Assembly: GCF_003255815.1 (NCBI RefSeq) | Contig: NC_037680.1 | Coordinates: forward strand, 24,086,470-24,150,469 | DNA from: Theropithecus gelada | Lineage: Eukaryota > Chordata > Mammalia > Primates > Cercopithecidae | DNA length: 64,000 bases | Reading direction: 5' to 3' | Shown: positions 37,790 through 48,639 of the stretch, one piece after another | Layout of the letters: each line of letters opens with the position of its first letter | Numbering within the stretch: the first letter of the stretch is position 1 | Notes under the pieces: generated by a model | What the model was told of the DNA's origin: nothing | The model's database searches: none | What the model saw: only the letters and a program-made list of their open reading frames with translations | Translations under genes and position numbers: made by a program

Positions 37790-38205
37790 GCCTGCTCCTT
37801 GGCATAGCATTTAAAGTGTTTCATAGCGTACCACCAGGCTACTCTTCTATCTTTATCCTTGTCTATGAGACAAATGAAACTGCTTGTCATTCTCTACTTT
37901 TCCTAATTATGTTCTCTAGACCTGAAATCTTTTGCTGTCTTACCAGATCACTTTCTTTCTCACCTTTCATTAAAAACTCTCCTATTCAACACTCTCTAAA
38001 TTTTGATGACTTTTCTTCCAACGCATGTCTCAAACGCTATTTCCACCATAATAGTGTTTTGTTATTTTTCTCAAGGCACTTTTCATAATTTGCTTACTTT
38101 AACCTTGTAAAACTCCTGCTTATCCTTGTATTTGTCACTCTGCTTATTGTAGTGACTTGCACATGTCATGCAATCAGTAAATATTTGTTGAATTAAGTTG
38201 AATCA
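37790..38205 (+). repeat. L2-like LINE 3' end
   Basis: Order 'taaagtgtttcatagcgtac', 'tatttccaccataatagtgt', 'tttgtcactctgcttattgt' and terminal 'atcagtaaatatttgttgaa' resembles an old L2-type 3' end. Diverged; the plus ORF 37753-38088 is not supported as coding. Confidence 0.5.
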
Positions 38206-41200
38206 CCCCCGCTGACAACTCCTATTTACGTAAGACATTGGGAAATTATTCAAATCACAGAATCATCTTGTTTGCATCGACAAAGGTAGTGTACCAGGCT
38301 CTCCCCATTATATTGCCTCATTAGGCCTCATTCACCAAACATGAGTTGAACACCTACTAATTGCAGCATGCTGTGTTACTCTGTCCTATAAACAGGACCA
38401 TGTATAATTACATAATCATACATCAGGAAAAATATATAATTATGTGCATCTCACATATTCAAAATAACTTTCCAAAATAAAATAATTAGACTAACTTGTT
38501 ATCAATTAAATCTTGTCCAAATAAAGACTGAATATTCAGCTTTGTTCAATCTCTTGTAAATGCTGATAAAGAGAGTCAATCTTTCCACTTTAGAAAAACA
38601 ATCATCACACATCTAACCCAGGCACTCGTTTGTTCAATAACTTTATCTACCAAAATTCATACATAAAGAAAAATGTGTTTCATCTCAGCACCTTGGTTGG
38701 TTTTCAAAGACACTTATTAGGATTTGGTTTCAGAGTCTCTGATTTTAGATAGATGTCTTAGGATTGGTTATAAGAGCTGAAAACTCAGAGGCAGCAAACA
38801 ATTGTGGAAAATCTGTGAAGTAATGTTGTCCTTGCAACATTTTCCGGCCTACTTTTCAGGACCCATGGGATTCAGATAAGCACTAAGCATGTGTCCAAAA
38901 AAACACCACTGAGGTTTTTAAGCCACTGTCCATCCTTGGTATAACTTTTTTCATGAAAAATTAATGTAATAGAATACATTCTTTTTCCATGATTAAAAAA
39001 CTTAAGAGATCAGGGACTACCTGGGTGTGTGTGATCTGACAATTCACTGTTTTAATTTAAAATTTCCAGGCAGTATTACATTCATAAAATGACCGCACTA
39101 TGATATGTAAGCCAAAAAGCATAAGAAGTGCATTATGGGTAAGGAGTTTATTTTTGTTATTCTTTTGAAATCTTCAGCTGGTATTAAAAACAGATCTTTT
39201 GAGCTAGAACAACAGTCGTACAGGTAGACTTCCTACTTTTTGAAAAGATCTGGTCTTTAGCTTATGGGAACCGAGCCGAAGCAGATGTGAAAAGTTCAAC
39301 TAAAGGAAGAACAGATTAAACGCACTTTTGTGGTTGAAAAACCAAAACAGATGTTATTATTAAACCACAAAAACCTGGGTGCATTTAAGTAACACTAGGT
39401 GTCTGAATTTTACATTTGTATTTAAAATAATTAAGACATTTTAAAGTCACAGAGGCTATTGTGTGCCATGAAACTCTTAATCTTCAAATCAAAAAGTTTG
39501 CATATTAAAAAACTCTCAGAAATATTGAGTATGTGCCATTGTGTTTGTCATCTGAAAATGAGAAAGAAAGCATCTGACAATTAAAAACAAAACCTTTTGG
39601 TGATGTTTACATTATTTTTTCAAAAGCATTTTGAAACCGTTCATTTATGTACTTTTGTTTTTTACATCTTTAGATAGCAACCAACCCTGAAATGTCTAGA
39701 TTACTGTTTATACAATGTAAATCTTAGAGAGATTAAGTCACAGAGTAGCATTAAGATGATACCAGTATATGAATTCACAGGCCATTGGTCAACTAACTGA
39801 AATACTTCCCTACTCATGACAGCCTCTATCATGGGATACAAAGTGATGTGGGAAAGCAAATACAAATCAGAATTGTCCCACAAATTCATGCCTACACTTT
39901 GATATTTAATTTTGAGTTTCTGCATAAATTTTGTTCTAATAGGCCCTCTCTCTACTTCAATCCAAAGAAGTTAAAAGTCCAAGTCAAAAGCTGTTGTCCT
40001 GTGAAAAATCCTATACTAGAGAAAAGCCAACAGAGAGAGAGGGGTTGGAAAAAGGAAAGGTAATACTGGTTTGTCTCATAGTTAGATGCCCCCAATCATT
40101 AATCGAGATATGTTCTACACACTGGGCCAAAAGGGATGTATTTAGATAAAATGGACATTAAGGATGTAATCTTTTACCTCTATTTGGAAAAATAAGTGTT
40201 GCAAAATGTGGGATGATTTAGGAGAGAGCTGGGAGGATGCCAGGCTTCTATATTATGTAGTGTTTGAATGTTGGACGTGGAAGAATTTTTATTAATTTTC
40301 CATTCCCATTGGAAGAATTATCTTTTCCATCCTGGTTCTCAAATTGGAAAAGAAATGAGGGTGACTTATAGATTGTTTTGGATTTTTTTTTTTTTTCAAA
40401 TCACACATGCTTTTTCTCTCTACATGCTCATTTCAAAAGTTCTCTGAGGTGATCCTGACTCCCACCCTTGGTTCTCTCATTCTGCCACCCCTTCCTTGAG
40501 AACCCCAGCTTTTTAACATTCAAGGTAGGACTGACTACTTCTTCAGTTGATCACCCTAAGCTATTAATGATAAGGCCAGACTGCTACAACCCCCATAATT
40601 TACACAAGACTTTGTATCACCATTTTGGTTACATGTTGAACTCATAATGTTTTAGATAAAATTTTGTTAATTAAAATGTGCTCTCATAATTTCACGTTTC
40701 TTTCACATTTTAAAAGTGTGACTACTAGAAAATTTAAAATGATGTATTTGGCTTACATTTGTGGCTTGTATTATATTTCTGTTGGACACCTCTGCTGTAT
40801 CTGGTAAAGAGAAAGATAGTGAGAGAAGTATGTGACTTCTAGGGGAAAATGATATAATGCATCACTTTACTCTGAGCCATACTCCCCCATTGGGTGGCAA
40901 CAGTTTTTAATATGTATGGAAACCATTTAAAAACAAGTTAGGCAGTTAGCAATTCTTGGAAGAAATAATGAGCAAGATCCCAGAGCAAGCATCTTTCAGT
41001 TGGTTGGGCTAATCATGATGGAGAAGAGAGATGGCATTTCAGCAGGGATGCTGTGAGAGGAAACCCCTGCCGTGCACCAGCACTGTGTGTTGGGACTAGT
41101 TATCTATGGATGGAGTAAGCCACAGCCCCCAAGGAAGGTGGATTCTAGTTAAGACTTAGACGCGGATAATCCAGTGTATGTAGTTCTTTTGAGAAACTGT

Positions 41201-41438
41201 AAAAGGGAGAAACAATAATACAGGGGAGGGGTGAAACTTTCTAACAATTAGAAATAATTTTTTAATGTTTAAATTTCATAAATATCCATTGAACCTCTTT
41301 TGAGATCTATTTAAGCCTTTTTTCTAGCAAGTGGGGAGGGAACAAGAGGGAAAATAAAAACCTCTCTCTATATCCGTGATGTTTGCATTTAAAAACAACA
41401 ATAGAAAGATGGTAACAAGCAGACAAATTGTGTCAGGG
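38206..41438. other. Long single-copy AT-rich stretch
   Basis: No repeat family, RNA gene or exon recognised across 3.2 kb, apart from a T14 run at 40383-40396. Short ORFs at 39701-40063 lack support. Confidence 0.4.
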
Positions 41439-41479
41439 TTTTTTTTTTTTTTTTTTTTTTTTTCTTTTTTCTTTTTTTA
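41439..41479. repeat. T-rich tract
   Basis: About 41 bases of T interrupted by two C. No SINE body is recognisable on the adjacent side, which is old antisense L2. The minus-strand ORF 41389-41643 is opened by this tract. Confidence 0.95.
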
Positions 41480-41539
41480 AAGAAAATAGAACAAAAAGAT
41501 AAAGAGTGAGGGTATGTTGATTTGGAAAAGGTGTTTAGG

Positions 41540-42015
41540 AACCCCTTTTTGAGGCAGTGACCATTAAGCACAGATCTGATGGAAGTAATAGAACAAGTCA
41601 AGCAGATAACTATGGAAGATATTCCTCGCAGGAGAGCAGCCACTCAAAGCCCCTGAGGCAGGAGATTGCCCTGAGTGTGTCTGAGGAATAACAAGGGACC
41701 AGTGATGCTATAGAGCAGTGAGTGACTGAGAGAGTGCCAGGAAGTGAGGCTGCAGAGAGAATTGGGAATCTCTGACTTATCCTTGGAGATATCGGGTCTC
41801 CAAGGATAAGTGATAGCCTCTGTAGGGCTTTGAGCATAGTACTGATATTATCTGGCTATGTTTGAAAGGATCCCTCTGACATTTAAGTGAAAACCCAGAT
41901 TCTAGGGAAGCCAGGGGGAAGAAGGACTGGTGAGGAAGGAAGCTGTTTGAATAGGCTTGGTGAAAGCTGCTCATAGTTTAGAGGGCTAGGAGTGGAGGTA
42001 GTTAGAAGTGGCTAA
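41540..42015 (-). repeat. L2 fragment, antisense
   Basis: Antisense L2 landmarks in order: 'aagcccctgaggcaggagat', 'gtgtctgaggaataacaagg', 'ctctgtagggctttgagcat', 'gaaaggatccctctgacatt' and 'gaataggcttggtgaaagct'. A perfect hairpin (41775-41811) not expected in L2 sits inside it. Confidence 0.75.
41775..41811. repeat. Perfect 15-bp inverted repeat, 7-nt loop
   Basis: 'acttatccttggaga' (41775-41789), loop 'tatcggg', then the exact reverse complement (41797-41811). It lies in an otherwise collinear antisense L2. Confidence 0.95.
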
Positions 42016-42025
42016 ATTTAAAATA

Positions 42026-42818
42026 AAGGCGGTTCCTGACTTACCACTGTTTGACTTACAATTTACAAACTTTACAATGGTGTAAAAGTGATACACATTC
42101 AGTAGAAACAGTAGTTTTGAATTTTGATCTTTTCCCAGGCTAGAGAATGCAGTACTACACTCTCTTGTAAACCCACAGTTCCCAGTAAGCCATGTGATCA
42201 CCAGGGTAAACAACTGATACTCTATAATGCAGAGATGCTCCTCAACTTACAGTGGGGTTAATCCCAATAAACCCATCCTAAGTTGAAAATATCATAAGTT
42301 GAAAATGCTTTTAATAAACCTAACCTACTGAGCATCATAGCTTAGCCTAGCCTACCTTAAATGTGCTCAGAACACTTATATTAGCCTACAGTTGGACAAA
42401 ACCATCAAGCAACACAGTGCACGCTAGAGTATCTGTTATTTACCCTCGTGGCCATGTGGCTACGAGCTGTGGCCCCCTGTTGCTGCCCAGCATCATGACA
42501 GAGTATTGTACTACATTTTGCTAGTCTTGAAAAATATCAAAATTCAAAATTTAAAGTACAGTTTCTATTGAATGCCTATTGCTTTTGTACCATCATAAAA
42601 TTGAAAAATCATGAGAGAAACCATTATAAGTCATGGACCATCTCTACTGCCAGATGATTTTGCCCAACTATAGGCTAATGTAAGGTTCTGAGCACTTTTA
42701 AGGTAGGATAGGCTAAGCTATGATAGTTTAGGTATACTAGGTACATTGTTGACTAACAATATTTTCAACTTAAGATGGACATCAAGATGTAACCCCACTG
42801 TAAGTCAGGGAGCATCTG
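42026..42818 (+). mobile_element. Tigger-like DNA transposon containing an inverted copy of itself
   Basis: The left part (42026-42227) reads 'ggttcctgacttaccactgt' .. 'gatacacattcagtagaaac' .. 'gggtaaacaactgatactct'. The right part (42647-42818) reads 'tgccagatgattttgcccaa' .. 'aggctaatgtaaggttctga' .. 'taagtcagggagcatctg'. Both match one non-autonomous Tigger-type (Tc1/mariner, pogo branch) element from memory. TA dinucleotides border it at 42024-42025 and 42819-42820, the expected target. The middle is a second copy in reverse. The subfamily is not decided. Confidence 0.75.
42228..42646 (-). mobile_element. Second Tigger-like copy, inverted, nested
   Basis: Plus reading: 'agatgctcctcaacttacag' .. 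'gcatcatagcttagcctagc' .. 'cagtttctattgaatgccta' .. 'aagtcatggaccatctcta', the reverse complement of the ends and body of the surrounding element. It splits the outer copy between its '..gatactct' and 'tgccagatga..' segments. Edges are accurate to a few bases; I cannot settle the TA duplication of the inner copy. Confidence 0.72.
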
Positions 42819-43059
42819 TATTTCATGAATTTGAGCCAAAGGCTTTTCTTAATGGATTGCATTTATAGATGAGGGAATGAAAATAAGAATAACCCCCCAA
42901 ATTTGGGCCTCTATAGCTGTAAAAATGGAATCACCATTTATGAAGGCAGCGAAATATGTAATAGTAATAAACCAAAGACATATATTGTAAATCAAAAGGT
43001 ATTTGCTAAAGGGATAGCTAAAGAATGAATAGCTAACAAATTAATAAAGGATAATACAG

Positions 43060-43260
43060 AATGATGAAAAATATTTGATTAATCAAAAAGAAAAAGCAAA
43101 AAAAGTGAGAAAAAGTCTAAAACAGGTGGATTAAATATAATAGAAAACAATATGGTACAGATTTAAATCCAAATATATGCAATTCCTTTAAATGGACAAA
43201 ATACTGCATTTTAAAAATCTAAGCTGACAGAATGACTTCAAAACAGAAATTGAGAAGGAA
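43060..43260 (+). repeat. Possible old L1 fragment
   Basis: A-rich on plus with 'aatatggtacagatttaaat' then 'ccaaatatatgcaattcctt' then 'taaatggac', reminiscent of L1M ORF2 ('..ccaaatatatcagtaattac..aaatgtaaatggac'). Weak. Confidence 0.3.
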
Positions 43261-43432
43261 ACTGTGGAGTAGGAACAGGTATGGATGAATGAAAATGAGT
43301 GTTCAGTTTGGAATATAGTAAGTGGAGAGGATTCCCTGACTGCTGAATATTGAATTCTGGAGTTCTAGAGTGCGGTCAAGGTTAAAACGTCAATTTGAAT
43401 CCCCAGAATTTCTAAAGAGTTAAGAGTCAACC

Positions 43433-43502
43433 TCTCAAATTTGTGTTTGTGTTTAGATAAACAGTTACTGTCTCAAATTTGTGTTTAGATAAACAGTGAC
43501 TA
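43433..43502. repeat. Imperfect 38/32-bp tandem duplication
   Basis: 'tctcaaatttgtgttt' .. 'agataaacagt' occurs twice, from 43433 and from 43471. The first copy has six extra bases (gtttgt), which is itself a local slip duplication. Confidence 0.9.
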
Positions 43503-45739
43503 GGTGACAAGTTAAATAACTATTTGGAAGACATGTTTTAAAACATTACTATTACTTGTATTAGCAAACTTGTACAATTTCTTTCATTTTAAGGTTCTGT
43601 AAACGATCAAATAAGTATTTCACTGAGAGAGAATTCAGACCAGTTGGTGACTCCAGTTGTTGCCAAATTTTTAGTCTATCATTATAAGATGAGTCCATGA
43701 TCCTTCCTGGTGAACTATTTCATTTCTCCACAATAAAAAGTTCTTTATTTTGTTTCATGTAAGTCGTATGAAACAACTCTAAAGCCTGCGAGCCTTCAGC
43801 TCCTTTCAAGGGGCTCCAAATTGCCCTCAGACTCATTCATTTACTTTACTAAATGCCACTGAGACAGTCACTGATAAATTTTATTTTGTTAAGATTTTAC
43901 TTTTGTTAAAAGTATTTTAAGAGTTTTAAATATATGATATATAAATATATAGTGTGTGTTTGTGTGTGAATAAATAAGGGGATTCAAATTTTTTAATCCC
44001 TGCCTTTTGTTTCTCCTTGATCACCATCTTTCTAAATGTATCATTAAAAATAAAAAGCGAAAATACTTTCCTACTGTGAAGTTGTTTTTGGTTAGCATAT
44101 GGATTATTATTATTATTCTAACATAGAATTCTCACCACTATAGCTCTTGCTTTTTAATTCATATCCAACAGGTAGTCTTTAAAAAAAAAATTATGTAGGC
44201 ATTTGCCACTCTGAATGAACTAATATTTCAGACCTAATTCTGCAACTTTTTACTTGGCTCTACTGAATGTCATCTTCATTTGCAGCCACAATTCTAGATT
44301 GTTGAGATGTTTGTATATTGACTCTATATTCTGAAACAATAGCTTTATGTTATGAAAAATAAATATGCTTTCTTCTACATCTCTTAATCCGAGCCATTTA
44401 CAAAAACTCTGTGCAGAAATAAGAGAACAGAAGCCCACATCATACCATATCAAGTATACTTCTTCTCTAGTACACATTGATCAAATGACTCTAGGTGCAT
44501 TTCATTAGAGATACATTTATCTTACATGAATCACATCATGTATTCTCTGCAAATAGGAACTAGGAGAATTGAAAGAGGTAGAGAATAGGAGAGGTCACTG
44601 TAAATAATAGAGGCTATTCTTCCCTACATTCTGTTCAATTGATGTTTACCTTGTGACTTGGTTCTCATGAAATTACTATTTTTATGTAGTTCTTAGTTTG
44701 ATCATTTTGTCAAGCTGAGTGTGATTCTAGTTAAAATTTTTTTTGATATGCAATATAGCTCATAAACATGAGCCAAACTACTTCATATAATGCTCAAAGA
44801 AAAAAATGATTAGTTTCATAGCTGGAGGAAAAACTGCCTGTATTGTTCTTATTAGAACACATTAAAAACAATTTCAAGGGCAAGTTTGACTGCACATTAC
44901 TACTATGCTACAAATAAGATATGAAACCTTTAAGATAATGACTTGTCTTAACTGTCCCATAATTTAACCATCAATGTCTATCTTATCAATAAAGATAGGA
45001 TGTGTAGTTTCTGATGGGAATCAAGAAACATTATTTTGCTTTTTCTTAATCTCCCAAACTAGAAACATTCCTTTAAAATGAAGTTAGTGAAATGTTACTT
45101 GTTATCTGTAGTAACAAATAACCTATCCTTTTCTTTTTCTATGTGATCACAAATTTTATTTTGTAACCCATCTATCTTTTAACATATTCTAGAATTCCCT
45201 TAACATTGTGTAGATTTTCCCACATTCAGATATTCTCGCTTGAATTCAGGGGGCAATAATAGATGCTCCTATAGATAGGTAAAGTATAGTTTTAGTTCTC
45301 ATCCTGCAAAGTGCTTAGCACCAGTCTTTTCAATTTCTGCTCCTGTAGCTTCTCCTCTTCATAAACCAAATTTCATAGTGCCTTCAAGGCCCAGGGAAAG
45401 ATTCAGCATTTTCGTAACATTTTCTCCGTATAGTAATGCCCTATGGTAAGAATTTCCTCTCACAATGTACTCATCACATGTAAAATAATCATTCACTATT
45501 AAAACAAATATTGTCTTATAATTGTTTCTGTATTTATTCAATACATATGCACTGAACATTTACTATAATCCAAGCATGGTAGGTATTGTGATAGAACAGT
45601 AGCAGAATAAACTCTCTTACAGTCTAATCTAATTATAATGGTAGTACATTTAAAATGTATCCACAATCAAGTAAAGTGTGGTTTATTATAGAGAAGGCCT
45701 GGAGTCCATGAGAGTATGCATATTGTTTTCTTTGATTCT
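43503..45739. other. Unassigned AT-rich stretch
   Basis: No gene or clear repeat. An A/T alternating tract followed by short (TG)n lies at 43930-43970. Confidence 0.4.
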
Positions 45740-45799
45740 ACATTGGAATCGCCCCAAAACCTCTTAAAACACACCAGTGCCTTGGACTAATGTCCATAT

Positions 45800-45834
<35 letters not shown>

Positions 45835-46220
45835 AGACGGAGTCTCGCTCTATCGCCCAGGCTGGAGTGCAGTGGCCAGATCTCAGCTCACTACAAGCTC
45901 TGCCTCCCGGGTTCACGCCATTCTCCTGCCTCAGCCTCCCAAGTAGCTGGGACTACAGGCGCCCGTCACCACGCCCGGCTAGTTTTTTTTTTTTGTACTT
46001 TTTAGTAGAGACGGGGTTTCACCATATTAACCAGGATGGTCTCGATCTCCTGACCTCGTGATCCGCCTGTCTCGGCCTCCCAAAGTGCTGGGATTACAGG
46101 CTTGAGCCACCGCGCCCGGCCCCATATTCTTATTTACTTGGTGTAGAACAGACCTGAGACATAAGTATGACGAAAGTGCCCTAGGTAATTCTAATGTTCA
46201 GCTAGAGTTGAGAGCTACTG
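45740..46220 (+). repeat. MER5A-like hAT element split by AluY
   Basis: Left arm 'acattggaatcgccccaaaa' 'cctcttaaaacacaccagtg' (to 45801) and right arm 'gtgccctaggtaattctaat' 'gttcagctagagttgagagc' 'tactggg' (46132-46220) are the mirrored halves of a short MER5A-type hAT-Charlie element. The AluY at 45802-46121 sits between them. Confidence 0.8.
45802..46121 (-). repeat. Young AluY (Old World monkey type), minus strand
   Basis: A T32 tail is followed by 'gagacggagtctcgctctat', both monomers with very few changes, and 'attacaggcttgagccaccg' 'cgcccggcc'. Lineage marks are 'ggcttgagcc' (sense 'ggctcaagcc') and 'agtggccagatctcagctca'. The duplication 'ccatattctt' is at 45794-45803 and 46122-46131 (its last T merges with the tail). 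ORFs at 45777-46061 are Alu frames. Confidence 0.97.
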
Positions 46221-46222
46221 GG

Positions 46223-47247
46223 CCTCACTTCTGCTGAAGCCTGCTGCAGAGCCTTAGTTTACTGGATGCTCACACGTGCCCCTCTGGCCAACCATCAGTA
46301 CCTGATTGGGTTTATTGGGCTCTTAAACTTTTCAGCAAAAATGGTAATAGTCAATGATTTTTTTTTTTAAGGTGGCTTGCTTTTATTCTCATTTTTTTGG
46401 TAGGATCTTTGGTACTACCAGTAAGGAATAAACCTGTGGCTGCTCTGCTTCATAGCTGCCAGGAATAGCAGAGTTTGGAATTCTTTATTTATAAGTCATC
46501 TAATAAATTGAAGATCAGGCATCTATAATCTTCATCCTCAGATAATGAATAATATCCATTTTATTTCTTTTACCAGCCCCTTTCAATGTGATATTTTGGC
46601 CTTTAAGCTTTGTCTCCAGCTTTTCTCTAATTTTAAACATGATTTTCTGGGTCCAGGCATTTTAATTTTTTTGAGCAAAAAATAAGAAATTCTGTATGTA
46701 TGATAGATAGAAAAAGATGAATAATCTTGCTAATTAACCAGGTCCATGCTACCGAAGAAAATATTGGAGGCATTTATTCCAAGTCAGGCCAAAAATAATA
46801 TTGTTTAAGGTACACAAATAATTGAAGAATCAAGTTTTTCCTCCATCTGCCATGTATCTGGGTAATCGCCTTATTTCCCCACCATTTATCACACTTTCCT
46901 TTTAATTTTGTTGCATGAACATCATGGCCTTACCTTTTGTAGTATTGTTTTTTTTCTTTAACTACATACTGATCAAAGGTTTAAAAAAAGGTGACTATAA
47001 TCAGTATCATTACTTAAAAGATAAAACTATTATAATACAGTAATTCACTAGATAGAGGACAATGCAATTCACAACACCAAAAAGATAACAGGTTTAGCAA
47101 AATGGGCATATGTTAGTGATTATGCAATCATCTATTTCCCACAGATTTCTTTTTATAGGAAACTTTGGAAAATCCCAGAAGAACTGACCGAGTCATTTAA
47201 ACCACAACAGGTTTCTTTCAACATCAAAACCATGGGTATGAGTGGGC
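46223..47247. other. Unassigned AT-rich stretch
   Basis: No gene, RNA or repeat family is recognised. Confidence 0.4.
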
Positions 47248-47253
47248 GAGGAA

Positions 47254-47522
47254 TTTTTTTTTTTTTTTTTTAAGGCAGGGACAGCCTGGTTCTGACCGTG
47301 CAAAGCTGTGGCTTTGCCTCCTATGGGCGCCTTGTGAGCAGCAGATCCGACTTCCTCCTCAAACCAAGTTATCCTGAAAACACCCAAGCAGAGGAAGCAT
47401 TTTTTCACCATGACATGGGAAAGGGCCACAGGGATCCAAATGGAAACGGACATTTCATGTGAGTGACTGTGTCTACCCCACCTTGGCTTCTTGCCTAATG
47501 CAACAGGCACTTAGGTGGCTGA
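47254..47522 (-). other. Poly(A)-tailed non-Alu sequence, possible retrocopy
   Basis: On the minus strand a GC-richer segment ends 'aggctgtccctgccttaa' followed by A18 (plus T run 47254-47271). It lacks Alu, MIR or L1 landmarks. The flanks 'gaggaattttt' (47248-47258) and 'gagggaaattttt' (47524-47536) could be a diverged target-site duplication, but both are simple sequence. The minus ORF 47193-47510 (105 codons) crosses the A run, so it is not coding evidence. I do not recognise a parent gene. Confidence 0.3.
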
Positions 47523-48284
47523 AGAGGGAAATTTTTGTTAAAGTGAATCCAGCTCTGAGTTGGACACACAGCCTTTTGACTGGTGGCCGAGTTCCTTGTG
47601 CTAGCTGGCAAAATTAGCAAATTTTTCTTTTAGTTGTTGTTACCGGGTTTTTGAAAATGCCTCATTTCCTGGTAGCAGTTTTCATTCTCTAGGAGATAAA
47701 GGGAAAGACCTCTTCTATCTACACCACATTAACACTTCTATCATCTTACAAACTATTTTCTCAACCAGGCATCCCCTGAAGACTTATTCTGGCTGTCCAT
47801 GGCCTCTTGACAACTGGCTCATAACCACATGGTCTCAGAAAAGTCCTCCCTTCCTTGAGTGTGTGTGTTGATGGGAGTCTGCCATCATTAGAAGCAATTC
47901 ATTGTGTGTGTATGACTATGGGGCTGTATGTGTGTGCATGTGTGTGTGTGCATAAGGGGTGTGCAGAGTGCCTAGTTTTAAGCTTTAAAGCATTCTCAAA
48001 TAATGCAATAGAGAAAACTAGGCATTACAGTGGCACTACTTCCCCTGTTGCTTCCTAGGGAGCAACATGTAATCTCTTGTGATGGGCCAACTATTATACT
48101 GATGTCACACACATCACTGTGTCAATATGAAATAGGCAGTCTTTTACACTAGTGGCGGAATGAATTTACACAATCTTTCTGGATGGCATTGTAGTACCAC
48201 AAGTCAAGAGCTTTAAAAATGTTATATTAGGACTTGATTTTAAGGTCACATTCATAGGTGTACACTAAGATTTATTAGGTAAGA

Positions 48285-48590
48285 TTTTTGTTGCCAGAGA
48301 AAAAGTGAAAATGACTTGAATGTCCAACAGCAGGAGAATGGTTAATCAACTACAGCATGTTCATCTAATTAAAGATTTTGCAGTTGTGTTTTTAAAGAAC
48401 ATCCAATGATATGGGGATAAGGTTTTAACTAATGTGGAGTGAAGGGAAAAAAAAGAATAAGAAACTAACGCACTTTTGTGACAACTTCCTTTAAATATAT
48501 ATGTATTCTTCTATAGAGTAAATGACTAACAGCAAATATACTAAAATTGTAGCAATGATTTTCTCTATAGATTGACGTTCCATGTAGGAT
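48285..48590 (+). repeat. L1-type LINE 3' region fragment
   Basis: 'gaatgtccaacagcaggaga' 'atggttaatcaactacagca' 'tgttcatctaattaaagatt' parallels the widespread old L1 3' segment '..aatgtccaacaacaggggaatggttaa..'. The rest is diverged. Confidence 0.6.
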
Positions 48591-48634
48591 GGATGGATGG
48601 ATAGATAGATAGATGACAGATAGGCTAGATAGAT
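48587..48634. repeat. (GGAT)n/(GATA)n microsatellite
   Basis: Three GGAT units pass into about four GATA units, then imperfect 'gacagatagg' and further GATA. Confidence 0.95.
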
Positions 48635-48639
48635 ATTTT

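Noticed and set aside
45777..46061. ORF with plausible-looking residues, like those at 16836-17136, 22650-22931, 32672-32935, 57910-58092 and 59398-59628
   Set aside because: All are translations of Alu elements.
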